A stretch of DNA of 55,257 nt from an uncultured Actinomycetes bacterium (GCA_903822425.1 CAIJOY010000021.1:1-55257), one strand, 5' to 3'; shown: positions 20,739-29,483, numbered from the stretch's first letter. Made by a program: numbers and translations. The notes: generated by a model from the sequence alone, not told the origin.

Positions 20739-21316
20739 ACTTTTAAATCGCCACTTCGCGCAATCAATTTCTTTTCGTCAGGGTAAGCCAATTTTTCAAT
20801 AATCTCACCGAGCGGAAACCAAGCAACTTCATCAACTTCACTTACTTGTGGTGCCAGCAAGCCACCAGTTTCTCGGAAGAGATAGTGGTGTACGGTTTTG
20901 TGAATGCGCTTACCGCCTGCCATAAACCAGAAATCAATCACACCTAAAGACCGAGCGATTTCACTTTCGATACCGGTTTCTTCAGCAACTTCCCGCAGGG
21001 CAGCTTGTTCTGGGGACTCACCCTCTTCAATGTGACCTTTAGGAAGTGACCACAAAAGCCGTTCGCGTGACGCGTCCTTTAAATCAATTCGACCGATTAA
21101 TAAGCCTTTGGTGCCCGAGGAATCAATCACCAGTCCGCCAGCGCTGACTTCATCCACTCTTTTGGCGTAAGGACGCTTTTCTACACGCTCATTTTTCGGC
21201 ACAACTTTTTCACTTGGGGCGTTCGGATCAACGTGCTGTGGGGCGCGATTGGCGGGGCGTCTGCGCCGCTTCTTTTTCTTCGTACCTTCGCTGCCCGCAC
21301 TAGGTGCCGGGGTCAT
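20735..21316 (-). CDS. NUDIX hydrolase (MutT4-like)
   Basis: This 193-residue protein has a lysine/arginine-rich N-terminus (about 10-50) and a NUDIX domain. Its Nudix box GHIEEGESPEQ...LREVAEETGIE (about 94-117) has all the metal-binding glutamates. It hydrolyses a nucleoside diphosphate linked to some moiety, and the substrate cannot be told. Position matches M. tuberculosis Rv3908 (mutT4), adjacent to and divergent from pcnA. Its ATG is only 33 bases from the preferred pcnA start. TACCCT ends six bases before the ATG, consistent with a leaderless transcript. Confidence 0.9.
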   Translation of the reverse strand: MTPAPSAGSEGTKKKKRRRRPANRAPQHVDPNAPSEKVVPKNERVEKRPYAKRVDEVSAGGLVIDSSGTKGLLIGRIDLKDASRERLLWSLPKGHIEEGESPEQAALREVAEETGIESEIARSLGVIDFWFMAGGKRIHKTVHHYLFRETGGLLAPQVSEVDEVAWFPLGEIIEKLAYPDEKKLIARSGDLKV

Positions 21317-21322
21317 GGAGCA

Positions 21323-21328
21323 AGGGTA
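21323..21328 (-). promoter_or_regulatory. candidate -10 for leaderless NUDIX operon transcript
   Basis: TACCCT on the minus strand is followed by six bases and then the ATG at 21316. No ribosome-binding site is present. Transcription would begin at or next to the start codon. It lies within the 33-base gap shared with pcnA. Confidence 0.45.
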
Positions 21329-21334
21329 CTGCTC

Positions 21335-21340
21335 TAGCCT
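21335..21340 (+). promoter_or_regulatory. candidate -10 for leaderless pcnA transcript
   Basis: TAGCCT is followed by eight bases and then the GTG at 21349. No ribosome-binding site is visible for this start. Confidence 0.35.
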
Positions 21341-21348
21341 TGCCTATT

Positions 21349-22788
21349 GTGAAGAGTCCATTAGGAGCCGCCGAAGAACTTGCTATTCGTTCCCTCGTTG
21401 AGCGCGCGCCACAAGCAAGTTCTTTAGCTGACGCATTTAAGAGTGAGGGTTTTCGCTTGGCACTTGTGGGAGGCCCCGTCCGCGACGCCATCCTTGGAAG
21501 ATTAGGAAACGATTTAGATTTCACAACAGATGCGCGCCCAGAGCAAACAAAAAAGATTCTGCACGCGTGGGCAGAAAATGTTTGGGAGACTGGCATCGCT
21601 TTCGGAACTGTTGCAGGAAAACGTGGAGATACAACTGTTGAAGTAACAACATATCGAAGCGACACATACGACCCAGAAAGTCGTAAACCGGAAGTTGAAT
21701 ACGGAAACTCCATCGAAGGTGATTTATCTCGTCGAGACTTCACTGTGAATGCAATGGCACTTGAACTCACGCAAGGAGCACCTGTTTTTATTGATCCATT
21801 TAATGGGCTTACAGATATTGCGAATCGAATTTTGCGCACTCCAGGAAAAGCAGAAGATTCATTCTCCGATGATCCTTTAAGAATGTTACGAGCTGCACGA
21901 TTTGCAAGCCAGTTGAATTTCACGGTTGAGGAATCAGTACTTGCTGCGATGAAAAGTATGTGTGGCCGCATCTCCATTATTTCTGCCGAAAGAGTAAGAG
22001 ATGAACTGATCAAACTCATCATGTCCAATAACCCACGAACTGGCATAACAATGCTTGTTGACACCGGCCTTGCAGAAATCATCTTGCCAGAGATTCCTAA
22101 ATTACGATTAGAAATAGATGAACACCACCACCATAAGGATGTGTATGAACACTCCTTGACCGTATTAGAGCAAGCGATCTCTCAAGAAGACCGACTTGGT
22201 GGTCCAAACCTAGTAATACGTCTAGCTGCACTCCTTCATGACATCGGTAAACCAAAAACTCGCACACTTATTGCGGGAGGTGGGGTTTCATTCCATCACC
22301 ACGAAGTAGTAGGCGGACGTTTAACAAAGGAACGCATGAAAGCTTTACGTTTTAACGGAGAAACCGTTGAAGCCGTCTCCTCACTCGTCACCTTGCATTT
22401 ACGCTTTCATGGATATGGGGATGGGGAATGGACAGACTCGGCAGTGCGACGCTATGTCCGCGATGCTGGAGAACTACTCATGCACTTACATGTGCTTACT
22501 AGGGCTGATTGCACTACGCGCAATAAAAGAAAAGCAGATTCCTTGGCTGCGACCTATCAAAAATTAGAAGACCGAATTGCAATACTTATGCAAGAAGAAG
22601 AGTTATCAAAAATCCGTCCAGACTTAGATGGTGGCGAGGTGATGCGATTACTCAATATCAAACCATCGGCAGCAGTAGGGGATGCCTTAGATTTTCTTTT
22701 AGAGTTACGTCTTGAAAACGGTCCACTTGGACAAGAACGCGCACAGGAAGAACTGATGAAATGGTGGGCTACAAGAAAGAAGAGCTAG
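21349..22788 (+). CDS. pcnA: CCA tRNA nucleotidyltransferase (class II, HD domain)
   Basis: This protein has 479 residues from the GTG chosen here. The nucleotidyltransferase head shows LVGGPVRDAILGRLGNDLDFTTDA with the metal-binding D-x-D. The RRDFTVNAMAL motif and the RNA-binding DPLRMLRAARFASQL follow. The HD domain shows HHHHKDVYEHSLTVLEQ and LLHDIGKPKTR. It adds or repairs CCA at tRNA 3' ends, and the complete tRNA genes in this window lack encoded CCA. A longer frame begins at a GTG at 21304 but would overlap the divergent NUDIX start. Its stop overlaps the convergent MFS gene by 4 bases. Position matches M. tuberculosis Rv3907. Confidence 0.93.
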   Translation: MKSPLGAAEELAIRSLVERAPQASSLADAFKSEGFRLALVGGPVRDAILGRLGNDLDFTTDARPEQTKKILHAWAENVWETGIAFGTVAGKRGDTTVEVTTYRSDTYDPESRKPEVEYGNSIEGDLSRRDFTVNAMALELTQGAPVFIDPFNGLTDIANRILRTPGKAEDSFSDDPLRMLRAARFASQLNFTVEESVLAAMKSMCGRISIISAERVRDELIKLIMSNNPRTGITMLVDTGLAEIILPEIPKLRLEIDEHHHHKDVYEHSLTVLEQAISQEDRLGGPNLVIRLAALLHDIGKPKTRTLIAGGGVSFHHHEVVGGRLTKERMKALRFNGETVEAVSSLVTLHLRFHGYGDGEWTDSAVRRYVRDAGELLMHLHVLTRADCTTRNKRKADSLAATYQKLEDRIAILMQEEELSKIRPDLDGGEVMRLLNIKPSAAVGDALDFLLELRLENGPLGQERAQEELMKWWATRKKS

Positions 22789-24065
22789 AAAGTAAAGTTG
22801 AATTTCTTCTGGCGCAAGAGGCGGCCGGCACTAAGAAAATATACGCAAGAGATTAAAATAGGCACCATCACAGATACACCACTCGCAGGAAGTATTAATG
22901 CTGCTAATACAGCACCTGAAACCATAGCCGTGTTAACTGCCACGTCATATACAGCAAAAACCCGACCTCTGAAGTAGTCATCAATTTTAGATTGAACAAG
23001 GGCATCATTGGTTACTTTAAGACTTTGCCCAAACAAACTAATAAGGAATGCGGTAATTAAAAGAAGCACTTGAGTTTGCGCGAAAACAAGAAGTAAAGGT
23101 GCTGTACCTGCAGCAAATAACATGTACCGAATCCACCTATGGCGGCCTAAACGCGCAACACCGAATGGGGCAATGAGAGCTCCACACGTGATGCCAACAC
23201 CACTTATTGTCAGCGCAACAGCGACTCCTGCCAAGCCTGCATCTGGATTCGCGGGAGAATGAAAAGTATTTCTTTCAAGAAGCAGTGCTACCAGGATGAG
23301 CGCAGTTAAGCCGCCTCGTTGAATAGCAGTAGCAGCGATACCCCTGGCAGCGTCTGAACGCTTGCGCAAGAAAGCGAAACCTTCACGCATTTCAATAAAG
23401 CCTTGAGCAATTCCACCCGTGGGCCTTTCGTGTTCCATCGGACCAATTTCATTCTTTTTTAGGCGAAGCAGTAATAAAGATGTAATTAGGTATCCAGCCG
23501 AAGCAACAAGAAGCAGCACTGCATCAGAATGATTCGCGTTGTCCAGGAACGTAAAGATCTTGCGCAAACCCATTCCAACACCACCACCTACAACAACTAA
23601 CACAGAGCCACCAGTAACAGCCATGGCATTAGCTGTGATGAGTGATTCACTTCCAACCAACAAAGGTAAGCCGGCAGAGAGCCCGGCAAGAATTAAACGA
23701 TTTACTCCAAATGCAAAAAGTACAAAAATAGTTAATTCAATCCCAGTTTTTCCTAGTGAAATCAGTAGCGCAACAATCACAAGGTCAAAAGCTCGCAGGA
23801 AGTTGCAAATAAAAAGTGCGCGTTGCCGAGATACCCGATCAAGTATCGTTCCTACGAATGGACCTATAAAAGAGTACGGTAAAAGCACAACTGCAAAACC
23901 AAGTGCGGCATTGAGTGCATTAGCTTGACGTTCGGGTGAAAATAAAAGAAATGATGCAAGAGCGCTTTGAAACAATCCATCTACGCCTTGCCCCATCCAT
24001 CGAGCCGCGAAGAGACGAGAGAGCCGGGGATGTCGAAGTAACCCCATAAACCCCAAACTCTGCAT
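22785..24065 (-). CDS. MFS transporter
   Basis: This is a 426-residue membrane protein with about 12 segments and MFS features: GPFVGTILDRVSRQRALFICN between helices 2 and 3, and a central cytoplasmic loop around 200-230. It resembles efflux-type MFS proteins, and the substrate is unknown. Two starts are possible. A TTG at 24092 has no good ribosome-binding site. The ATG at 24065 has TATTCT ending seven bases earlier, suggesting a leaderless transcript, and I prefer it. The 3' end overlaps pcnA by 4 bases in convergent orientation. Confidence 0.82.
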   Translation of the reverse strand: MQSLGFMGLLRHPRLSRLFAARWMGQGVDGLFQSALASFLLFSPERQANALNAALGFAVVLLPYSFIGPFVGTILDRVSRQRALFICNFLRAFDLVIVALLISLGKTGIELTIFVLFAFGVNRLILAGLSAGLPLLVGSESLITANAMAVTGGSVLVVVGGGVGMGLRKIFTFLDNANHSDAVLLLVASAGYLITSLLLLRLKKNEIGPMEHERPTGGIAQGFIEMREGFAFLRKRSDAARGIAATAIQRGGLTALILVALLLERNTFHSPANPDAGLAGVAVALTISGVGITCGALIAPFGVARLGRHRWIRYMLFAAGTAPLLLVFAQTQVLLLITAFLISLFGQSLKVTNDALVQSKIDDYFRGRVFAVYDVAVNTAMVSGAVLAALILPASGVSVMVPILISCVYFLSAGRLLRQKKFNFTF

Positions 24066-24072
24066 GGGTGAA

Positions 24073-24078
24073 AGAATA
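24073..24078 (-). promoter_or_regulatory. candidate -10 for leaderless MFS transcript
   Basis: TATTCT on the minus strand is followed by seven bases and the ATG at 24065. It supports the shorter start over the TTG at 24092, which would place this element inside the coding sequence. Confidence 0.4.
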
Positions 24079-24103
24079 GTTTCTTTCGTCAATTAATTCC
24101 CGT

Positions 24104-24109
24104 TATTGT
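24104..24109 (+). promoter_or_regulatory. candidate -10 for leaderless DUF5318 transcript
   Basis: TATTGT is followed by seven bases and the GTG at 24117. There is no ribosome-binding site in between. It faces away from the MFS promoter 26 bases earlier. Confidence 0.4.
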
Positions 24110-24116
24110 TCTCTTT

Positions 24117-24530
24117 GTGAATTCACAGCGCGCCTATGTTGATTACACCCTAGATAAAAGGGCAACACTGATGGCTCTATTCCGTGGGGTTGTAAATGCC
24201 TGTGATGCAGATCCATACCTTCTTCGCGCTGCAAAATTTCATGGCCTTAAGGTTGAACGACCTTGCCCAGTGTGTAAGAAGAAATCACTGGTTGAGCTTC
24301 GATACACATTTGGTGACCAACTTGGACAATTTTCTGGTCGGATTAAGACAAATGATGAGTTGCTCGAGATGGAGACCGAGTTCGGTGAATTTCGCGTCTA
24401 TGTGGTGGAAGTATGCAGAGAATGTTCTTGGAACCACCTCAGCGCATCCTTCGTATTAGGTGATGGAGTTGAGCGAAAAGCGCCTCGTCGGGTGAGGACC
24501 TTAGAAGATGATGATTGGGTTAAGCGGTAA
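24117..24530 (+). CDS. DUF5318 family protein, probable zinc-ribbon
   Basis: This 137-residue protein matches the actinobacterial DUF5318 family. It shows the N-terminal VDYTLDKRATLMALFRG helix and two Cys pairs, C-P-V-C (about 50-53) and C-R-E-C (about 100-103), that could bind one zinc. It ends with a basic then acidic segment. The M. tuberculosis orthologue (Rv0049) also sits directly before a class A PBP gene (ponA1, Rv0050). Function is unknown. Conserved linkage suggests a connection to wall synthesis or division, but this is inference only. Confidence 0.85.
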   Translation: MNSQRAYVDYTLDKRATLMALFRGVVNACDADPYLLRAAKFHGLKVERPCPVCKKKSLVELRYTFGDQLGQFSGRIKTNDELLEMETEFGEFRVYVVEVCRECSWNHLSASFVLGDGVERKAPRRVRTLEDDDWVKR

Positions 24531-24533
24531 CCT
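24528..24533 (+). promoter_or_regulatory. candidate -10 for leaderless PBP transcript
   Basis: TAACCT begins at the stop codon of the DUF5318 gene and is followed by six bases and the GTG at 24540. It may give the PBP gene its own leaderless message in addition to read-through. Confidence 0.35.
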
Positions 24534-24539
24534 TCCCTT

Positions 24540-26468
24540 GTGATTCGGAAAATATTCATCCGCAGTGTTATCTATATCGGCGGTCTTTCATTCGTTGCCG
24601 GAGTGTGCCTTTTTGCTTACGCGTATTTCACGGTCAACATTCCAAACGCCAACGATTTTGTAAACAGCCAAGCAACAATCATTCAATATTCAAACGGTGC
24701 TGAAATCGGGCGACTCGGCGCGCAAAACCGAACGGTTGTCCCACTTGCAAAAATTCCACTCAATGTGCGACATGCAGTTTTAGCCGCTGAAGACAGAAGT
24801 TTTTACACTAACCGTGCATTTAGTATCACTGGAATTTTGCGCGCGGTTGTAAACAATTTACGCGGAGGAGCGCTACAAGGTGGATCTACAATTACACAAC
24901 AATATGCAAAGACAGCTTTCCTTACACCGGAAAGAAGTATTCAGCGTAAAATCAAAGAACTTGTTATTGCAATCAAGCTTGAAAACCAAATGTCTAAAGA
25001 TCAAATACTTGAAAACTACCTGAATACGATTTATTTTGGACGGGGTTCATACGGCGTTGAAACCGCTGCACAGCAATATTTCAGCCGTGATGTGAATAAA
25101 TTGACCTTAGGGCAAGCCGCCGTCCTAGCAAGTATTTTGCGCTCACCTGGGTATTACGACCCTCAATATTCCAAAGAAAATGCAGCACGATTAAATGCTC
25201 GATTTGCTTATGTCATGAAAGGAATGGTTGATGCCAAGTGGATTACGCAAGCCGATGCTGACACAACAAAATTCCCACTCATCAGCGAGGCAATCACATC
25301 TGGCTCCCTTTCAGGTCCTAAAGGTCACGTCATGGCATTGGCGCAGAAAGAATTAAATGCGTTGGGATTTAGTGATGACCAGTTAATGGTGGGCGGCTTG
25401 ATTGTGAAAACCACTTTGGATCAAAAAGCCCAAACCGCTGCAGTGGATGCAGTTAATAAACAAACTCCAAAGAAAGCTCCAGAAGATCTGCATATTGGGT
25501 TAGTGGCAATTAGACCGGGTACTGGTGAAATTATCGCCCTATACGGCGGCAAGGATTACCTGGTCAGGCAACTCAGTGATGCCACACAATCTATTGCACT
25601 CGCAGGTTCAACATTTAAACCATTTGCATTAATAGCAGCACTAGAGAAAGGCATTCCTTTAACATCTATTTGGAACGGCGACTCACCTCAGATTTTTGAT
25701 GATTTAGGAAAGCCTTACCCTGTTTCAAATTATGGTGATGAAACTTGGGGGCAAATCGATTTACTTAAAGCCACTGCCCATTCAGTTAATACTGTTTATG
25801 TCCCACTAGGAATTGCTGTTGGCCCAGATAAAGTTGTAGATGTCGCAAGACGAGCAGGAATTCCAGATAGCGTTGAATTAATGCCAACACCATCGGTGGT
25901 TCTAGGACCAGCCAGCCCGCACGTTATCGATATCGCAGCGGCATATGCCACTTTTGCTGCGCAAGGTATTTATGCAAAACCATTCCTGATCAGCCAAGTA
26001 GAAGGCTCGAATAAAGGCCTTCTCTATCAAGCAAAAATTCAGAGCCAAGAGGTTTTCGCCAAAGATGTCATGGCTGATTTAACTTTTGCACTGCGCGAAG
26101 TTGTTAGGAGCGGTACTGCAACGTATGGAACTGCAGGATTAGGACGACCAGCGGCTGGTAAAACTGGAACAAGTGAACAAAACGCGTCTGCTTGGTTTAG
26201 CGGTTACACCCCACAACTAGCTGCCTCTGTTGCTTTCTTCCGAGATAACGCATCACAAACACTCAATGGCATTGGCGGTTTGAATTCAGTAACTGGCGGA
26301 ACTTTTCCAGCAAAAGTGTGGACTGCATTTATGAAAGCAGCACTTGCTGGAGAACCAAAGTTGAGTTTTCCAAAACCTGCACATATTGGTGGCACCGATC
26401 CGATTGTGATGGCTCAACCAACATCACCGCTAGAAACACCGACTCCCTCACCTTCGCCATCGAATTAG
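24540..26468 (+). CDS. class A penicillin-binding protein (bifunctional transglycosylase/transpeptidase)
   Basis: This 642-residue protein has one N-terminal membrane anchor (about 8-30). The GT51 glycosyltransferase domain has catalytic Glu84 in AAEDRSFYTN and GGSTITQQYAK (114-124). The transpeptidase domain carries S357-T-F-K360, S415-V-N417 and K541-T-G543. It polymerises glycan strands from lipid II and cross-links stem peptides outside the membrane. The C-terminus is a Pro/Ser/Thr tail without PASTA domains. Its equivalent position is M. tuberculosis ponA1. It starts with GTG 9 bases after the DUF5318 stop, and is followed 4 bases later by the GT87 gene. Confidence 0.95.
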   Translation: MIRKIFIRSVIYIGGLSFVAGVCLFAYAYFTVNIPNANDFVNSQATIIQYSNGAEIGRLGAQNRTVVPLAKIPLNVRHAVLAAEDRSFYTNRAFSITGILRAVVNNLRGGALQGGSTITQQYAKTAFLTPERSIQRKIKELVIAIKLENQMSKDQILENYLNTIYFGRGSYGVETAAQQYFSRDVNKLTLGQAAVLASILRSPGYYDPQYSKENAARLNARFAYVMKGMVDAKWITQADADTTKFPLISEAITSGSLSGPKGHVMALAQKELNALGFSDDQLMVGGLIVKTTLDQKAQTAAVDAVNKQTPKKAPEDLHIGLVAIRPGTGEIIALYGGKDYLVRQLSDATQSIALAGSTFKPFALIAALEKGIPLTSIWNGDSPQIFDDLGKPYPVSNYGDETWGQIDLLKATAHSVNTVYVPLGIAVGPDKVVDVARRAGIPDSVELMPTPSVVLGPASPHVIDIAAAYATFAAQGIYAKPFLISQVEGSNKGLLYQAKIQSQEVFAKDVMADLTFALREVVRSGTATYGTAGLGRPAAGKTGTSEQNASAWFSGYTPQLAASVAFFRDNASQTLNGIGGLNSVTGGTFPAKVWTAFMKAALAGEPKLSFPKPAHIGGTDPIVMAQPTSPLETPTPSPSPSN

Positions 26469-26472
26469 CTCC

Positions 26473-27711
26473 ATGAGGGCTCTCAAGCAGTGGAGTACCC
26501 TGACAAAGATTTTGATTTCATTAGCAGTGCTTGCATCCCTTCTTTCATTTGCAAAGTTTGATCATTGCAGAAATGCCAATTGGGTCACACCGGATGTAGA
26601 TATCCATGCATGTTATTCGGATATCCCAGCGCTCTTTTCTGGCCGCGCTTTAGATCAACATCAATGGGCATATTCATCCAATACGAACGCAGTTGAGTAT
26701 CCAGTTTTAACGGGTGCGGTGATGTGGGCGATTGCCCAAGTAACGCCTAGTGGAACAGATGCAACCCGTAACTACTTTGATATCAATGCGATTCTCATCG
26801 CACTTCTCTTGATTGGAACAACACTCATTCTAGGAAGAATAAAACCTGAGTTTGCATACCTGCTTCCTTTATCCCCAGCAGTAGTAGCTTCCCTTTATAT
26901 AAATTGGGATCTTTGGGGAATTATTACGATGGTGCTGGCTATTTACCTTTTCGATAAGAAAAAATTTGAATTAAGTGCGATAGCTCTCGCGGTATCAATT
27001 GCCACCAAATTCTTTCCAGTCCTACTTCTTTTACCAATTGCTTTCATTCTGTGGCGAAGTAATAAAGTGAAAGTCTTAGCTAAATATTTATTAGTCTCTA
27101 GTGGTGTTTGGTTAGCAATAAATTTGCCAGTAATTCTCACGACCCCAAAAGGGTGGTGGCGTTTCTACCAACTTAATCTAGATCGTCCTTCAGATTGGGG
27201 TTCGATTTGGTATTCACTTTCAATTTTAAACATTGATATTCGAAGTTTAAATTATGTAACACTTCTTTCCCTTCTAGCGGTAGTTACAGCAATGGCCATT
27301 TACCTCCTTGAATTACACCAAACACCAACCCTTGCCTCTGTTAGCTTCATTCTTTTAGCAGGCGTGCTGTGTGTAGGAAAGGTGTACTCACCTCAATACA
27401 TTCTCTGGTTGACACCTCTTGCTCTTATTGCACTTAAAAATAAAAAAGAATTATTCGCATTTTGGATCTGGCAGGCAGGTGAAGGCATTTATCACATTGC
27501 TATTTGGCAACATCTAGCCTTGCTTTCAGGTGCCCAATTTGGGTTGCCAGGGGTGGGCTATGCCTTAGTAAGCATCCTGCGCATCGCGACATGTGCCTAT
27601 TTCATGACTGTATTGATCCGCTCAAGCCTGAAGGATCCTCCTCCACAGGCTCAAAGCGCGCATAGCAGGCTAGGGGATTTTCTTTTTGAAGCCGGTGCAA
27701 GTTACCCTTAG
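26473..27711 (+). CDS. GT87-like polyprenol-phosphate-dependent mannosyltransferase-type membrane protein
   Basis: This 412-residue protein has about 10-11 membrane segments and the layout of GT-C glycosyltransferases of the GT87 type: a first extracytoplasmic loop with PDVDIHACYSDIPALF, then ATNYFDINAIL-like and NWDLWGI segments. It occupies the position of M. tuberculosis Rv0051 between ponA1 and rpsF. GT87 members use polyprenyl-phosphate mannose to extend lipoglycans outside the membrane. The actual donor and acceptor are not known here. ATG lies 4 bases after the PBP stop with no strong ribosome-binding site, suggesting coupling. Confidence 0.8.
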   Translation: MRALKQWSTLTKILISLAVLASLLSFAKFDHCRNANWVTPDVDIHACYSDIPALFSGRALDQHQWAYSSNTNAVEYPVLTGAVMWAIAQVTPSGTDATRNYFDINAILIALLLIGTTLILGRIKPEFAYLLPLSPAVVASLYINWDLWGIITMVLAIYLFDKKKFELSAIALAVSIATKFFPVLLLLPIAFILWRSNKVKVLAKYLLVSSGVWLAINLPVILTTPKGWWRFYQLNLDRPSDWGSIWYSLSILNIDIRSLNYVTLLSLLAVVTAMAIYLLELHQTPTLASVSFILLAGVLCVGKVYSPQYILWLTPLALIALKNKKELFAFWIWQAGEGIYHIAIWQHLALLSGAQFGLPGVGYALVSILRIATCAYFMTVLIRSSLKDPPPQAQSAHSRLGDFLFEAGASYP

Positions 27712-27719
27712 GCCCCTTG

Positions 27720-27742
27720 CTTAGGTCACCTTGTGACTTAAG
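27720..27742 (+). other. stem-loop upstream of rpsF
   Basis: CTTAGGTCAC, a 3-base loop CTT, then GTGACTTAAG forms a 10-bp stem with one G-U pair. A second short hairpin, CACGG-AAATA-CCGTG, lies at 27764-27778. There is no U-tract, so it is not a standard terminator. It could be an operator palindrome or part of an autoregulatory ribosomal-protein leader. I cannot match it to a known S6:S18 leader with confidence. Confidence 0.4.
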
Positions 27743-27811
27743 TCAGAGCAATAACTCTCCTGTCACGGAAATACCGTGGCCGCTTTAGTCCAGAGGAGGT
27801 CGGGTTAACGC

Positions 27812-28096
27812 ATGCGTCACTATGAATTAATGGTCATTCTTGATCCAGAACTAGAAGAACGTACAGTCACACCAAGCCTTGAGACTTATCTCAAGATCAT
27901 CAAAGAAAGCGGCGGCCGCGTCGACAAGCTCGATGTTTGGGGCAAGCGCCGGATGTCATTTGAGATCCAGAAGAAGTCTGAAGGAATTTACGCAGTGGTT
28001 GATATGCACTGCGAGCCAGCTGCAATCAAAGAGTTGGACCGTCAACTTAATTTGAACGAAGCAGTTCTGCGCACCAAAGTAATGCGTCCAGAATAA
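27812..28096 (+). CDS. rpsF: 30S ribosomal protein bS6
   Basis: This 94-residue protein begins [17 protein letters not shown] and contains [18 protein letters not shown], typical of bS6. It pairs with bS18 in the platform of the 30S subunit. A strong ribosome-binding site, GAGGAGG, lies 13 bases before the ATG. It leads the rpsF-ssb-rpsR-rplI cluster conserved in most bacteria. Confidence 0.97.
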   Translation: MRHYELMVILDPELEERTVTPSLETYLKIIKESGGRVDKLDVWGKRRMSFEIQKKSEGIYAVVDMHCEPAAIKELDRQLNLNEAVLRTKVMRPE

Positions 28097-28150
28097 ATCT
28101 GAGACCACATACTTTTAACGTAAGAAAAATCAAGCGAAGGCGAGAAGAAG

Positions 28151-28654
28151 ATGGCAGCAGGAGATACAACAATCACCATGATCGGCAACCTTGTCGATGA
28201 TCCAGAGCTTCGCTTCACCCCATCGGGTGCGGCAGTAGCAAAATTCAAAGTTGCTTCCACTCCTCGTTATCTCGATAAGACAACGAATGAATGGAAAGAC
28301 GGAGACACTCTCTTTTTGCAGTGCAACATTTGGCGTCAAGCAGCAGAAAATGTTGCCGAGTCACTCACCAAAGGTATGCGCGTCATTCTTTCTGGTCGCT
28401 TGAAACAACGTTCTTACGAAACCAAAGAAGGCGAAAAGCGCACAGTCTTTGAGGTAGAAGTTGATGAAGTTGGTCCGTCACTACGCAACGCCACCGCGAA
28501 GGTCACGAAGACCACTCGCCAAGGCGGAGCAACTGGCGGATTCTCTGCTCCAGCAACTGAAAGCTTCAACGATGATCCATGGGCTGCGGCCTCATCACCT
28601 TCAACCGGTGGCGGATGGGCAACTCCCGCCAACGATGATCAACCTCCGTTTTAA
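28151..28654 (+). CDS. ssb: single-stranded DNA-binding protein
   Basis: This 167-residue SSB has an OB-fold (about 5-110) with [20 protein letters not shown] and [20 protein letters not shown] Gly/Ala/Thr-rich linker follows. The C-terminal tip ends D-D-Q-P-P-F, the acidic tail that recruits partner proteins. It coats single-stranded DNA as a tetramer in replication and repair. Its location between rpsF and rpsR marks it as the main replicative SSB. Confidence 0.97.
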   Translation: MAAGDTTITMIGNLVDDPELRFTPSGAAVAKFKVASTPRYLDKTTNEWKDGDTLFLQCNIWRQAAENVAESLTKGMRVILSGRLKQRSYETKEGEKRTVFEVEVDEVGPSLRNATAKVTKTTRQGGATGGFSAPATESFNDDPWAAASSPSTGGGWATPANDDQPPF

Positions 28655-28671
28655 TCCACTAACCATCCATT

Positions 28672-28693
28672 CCTGCTTAAGTAATTAAGCAGG
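28672..28693 (+). other. intergenic stem-loop between ssb and rpsR
   Basis: CCTGCTTAA and TTAAGCAGG form a perfect 9-bp stem closed by a GTAA (GNRA) tetraloop. No U-tract follows. It sits in the 61-base ssb-rpsR gap, before the AAGGAG ribosome-binding site of rpsR. Processing or a stability boundary within the operon is plausible. Confidence 0.5.
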
Positions 28694-28715
28694 GCACCCG
28701 AAAAGGAGCACCACA

Positions 28716-29003
28716 ATGGGAGCACGTAATAACAGAGCGCTCAAAGAGCCAAAGAATAAATCAGCGAAAGCTGCCGCACTAAATAAAAAGTTTAAGAAGA
28801 AGCCATGCAGCTTCTGCCGCGACAAAGTTAGCTATATCGATTACAAAGATATTGCCACTTTGCGTAAGTACATCTCCGATCGCGGCAAGATCCGCGCTCG
28901 CCGTGTCACAGGCGCCTGCACACAACACCAACGCTCGGTTGCAACTGCTGTGAAGAACAGCCGTGAAGTTGCACTCTTGCCCTACACATCAACAGCTCGA
29001 TAA
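28716..29003 (+). CDS. rpsR: 30S ribosomal protein bS18, zinc-binding form
   Basis: This 95-residue protein has the bS18 core [35 protein letters not shown] (about 32-35) and C-T-Q-H (about 68-71) supply four zinc ligands, so it is the C+ form. Many Actinobacteria also keep a zinc-independent C- paralogue under Zur control; none is seen here. A ribosome-binding site AAGGAG precedes the ATG. Confidence 0.96.
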   Translation: MGARNNRALKEPKNKSAKAAALNKKFKKKPCSFCRDKVSYIDYKDIATLRKYISDRGKIRARRVTGACTQHQRSVATAVKNSREVALLPYTSTAR

Positions 29004-29017
29004 GGGGAGATTGAACT

Positions 29018-29467
29018 ATGAAACTCATCCTGACTCGTGAAGTATCTGGTTTAGGCCGCGCTGGTGATGTCGTAACCGTTAAAGACGGTTTCGCTCGCAA
29101 CTTTCTACTCCCACGTGGCAATGCAATTGCATGGTCACTCGGCGGAGAAAAGCAGATTGACGGAATTCGCCGCGCTCGCGCATCACGCGAAATCCGCGAT
29201 ATCGATCATGCTAAAGAGGTTAAAGCAACTCTTGAGGCCGCAACAGTTACCGTTTCGGTAAAAGTTGGAGCCGCAGGACGCCTCTTTGGTTCTGTCACAG
29301 ATAAAGATATTGCAGCATCAATCAAAGCCTCAGTTGGCTTGGATATTGATCGTCACGCGATCAAGACTGCCGGCCATATTAAGAGCGTAGGCAGCCACGC
29401 AGTGAAGGTTTCACTCCCTCACCACGTTGTTGCATCAGTCAATGTCACTGTGGTGGCAAAGGCGTAA
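29018..29467 (+). CDS. rplI: 50S ribosomal protein bL9
   Basis: This 149-residue protein begins MKLILTREVSGLGRAGDVVTVKDGFARNFL, the standard bL9 N-terminal RNA-binding domain. A connecting helix (about 42-75) and a C-terminal domain with GAAGRLFGSVTDKDIA follow. It ends the rpsF-ssb-rpsR-rplI cluster and is followed by a strong terminator. Confidence 0.97.
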   Translation: MKLILTREVSGLGRAGDVVTVKDGFARNFLLPRGNAIAWSLGGEKQIDGIRRARASREIRDIDHAKEVKATLEAATVTVSVKVGAAGRLFGSVTDKDIAASIKASVGLDIDRHAIKTAGHIKSVGSHAVKVSLPHHVVASVNVTVVAKA

Positions 29468-29483
29468 CGCACACCTCACTCTT

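Noticed and set aside
21300-22082. 260-residue frame antisense to pcnA
   Set aside because: It lies fully opposite a well-conserved CCA-adding enzyme. Its serine/arginine-rich translation is what an antisense frame of biased codons gives, with no domain features.
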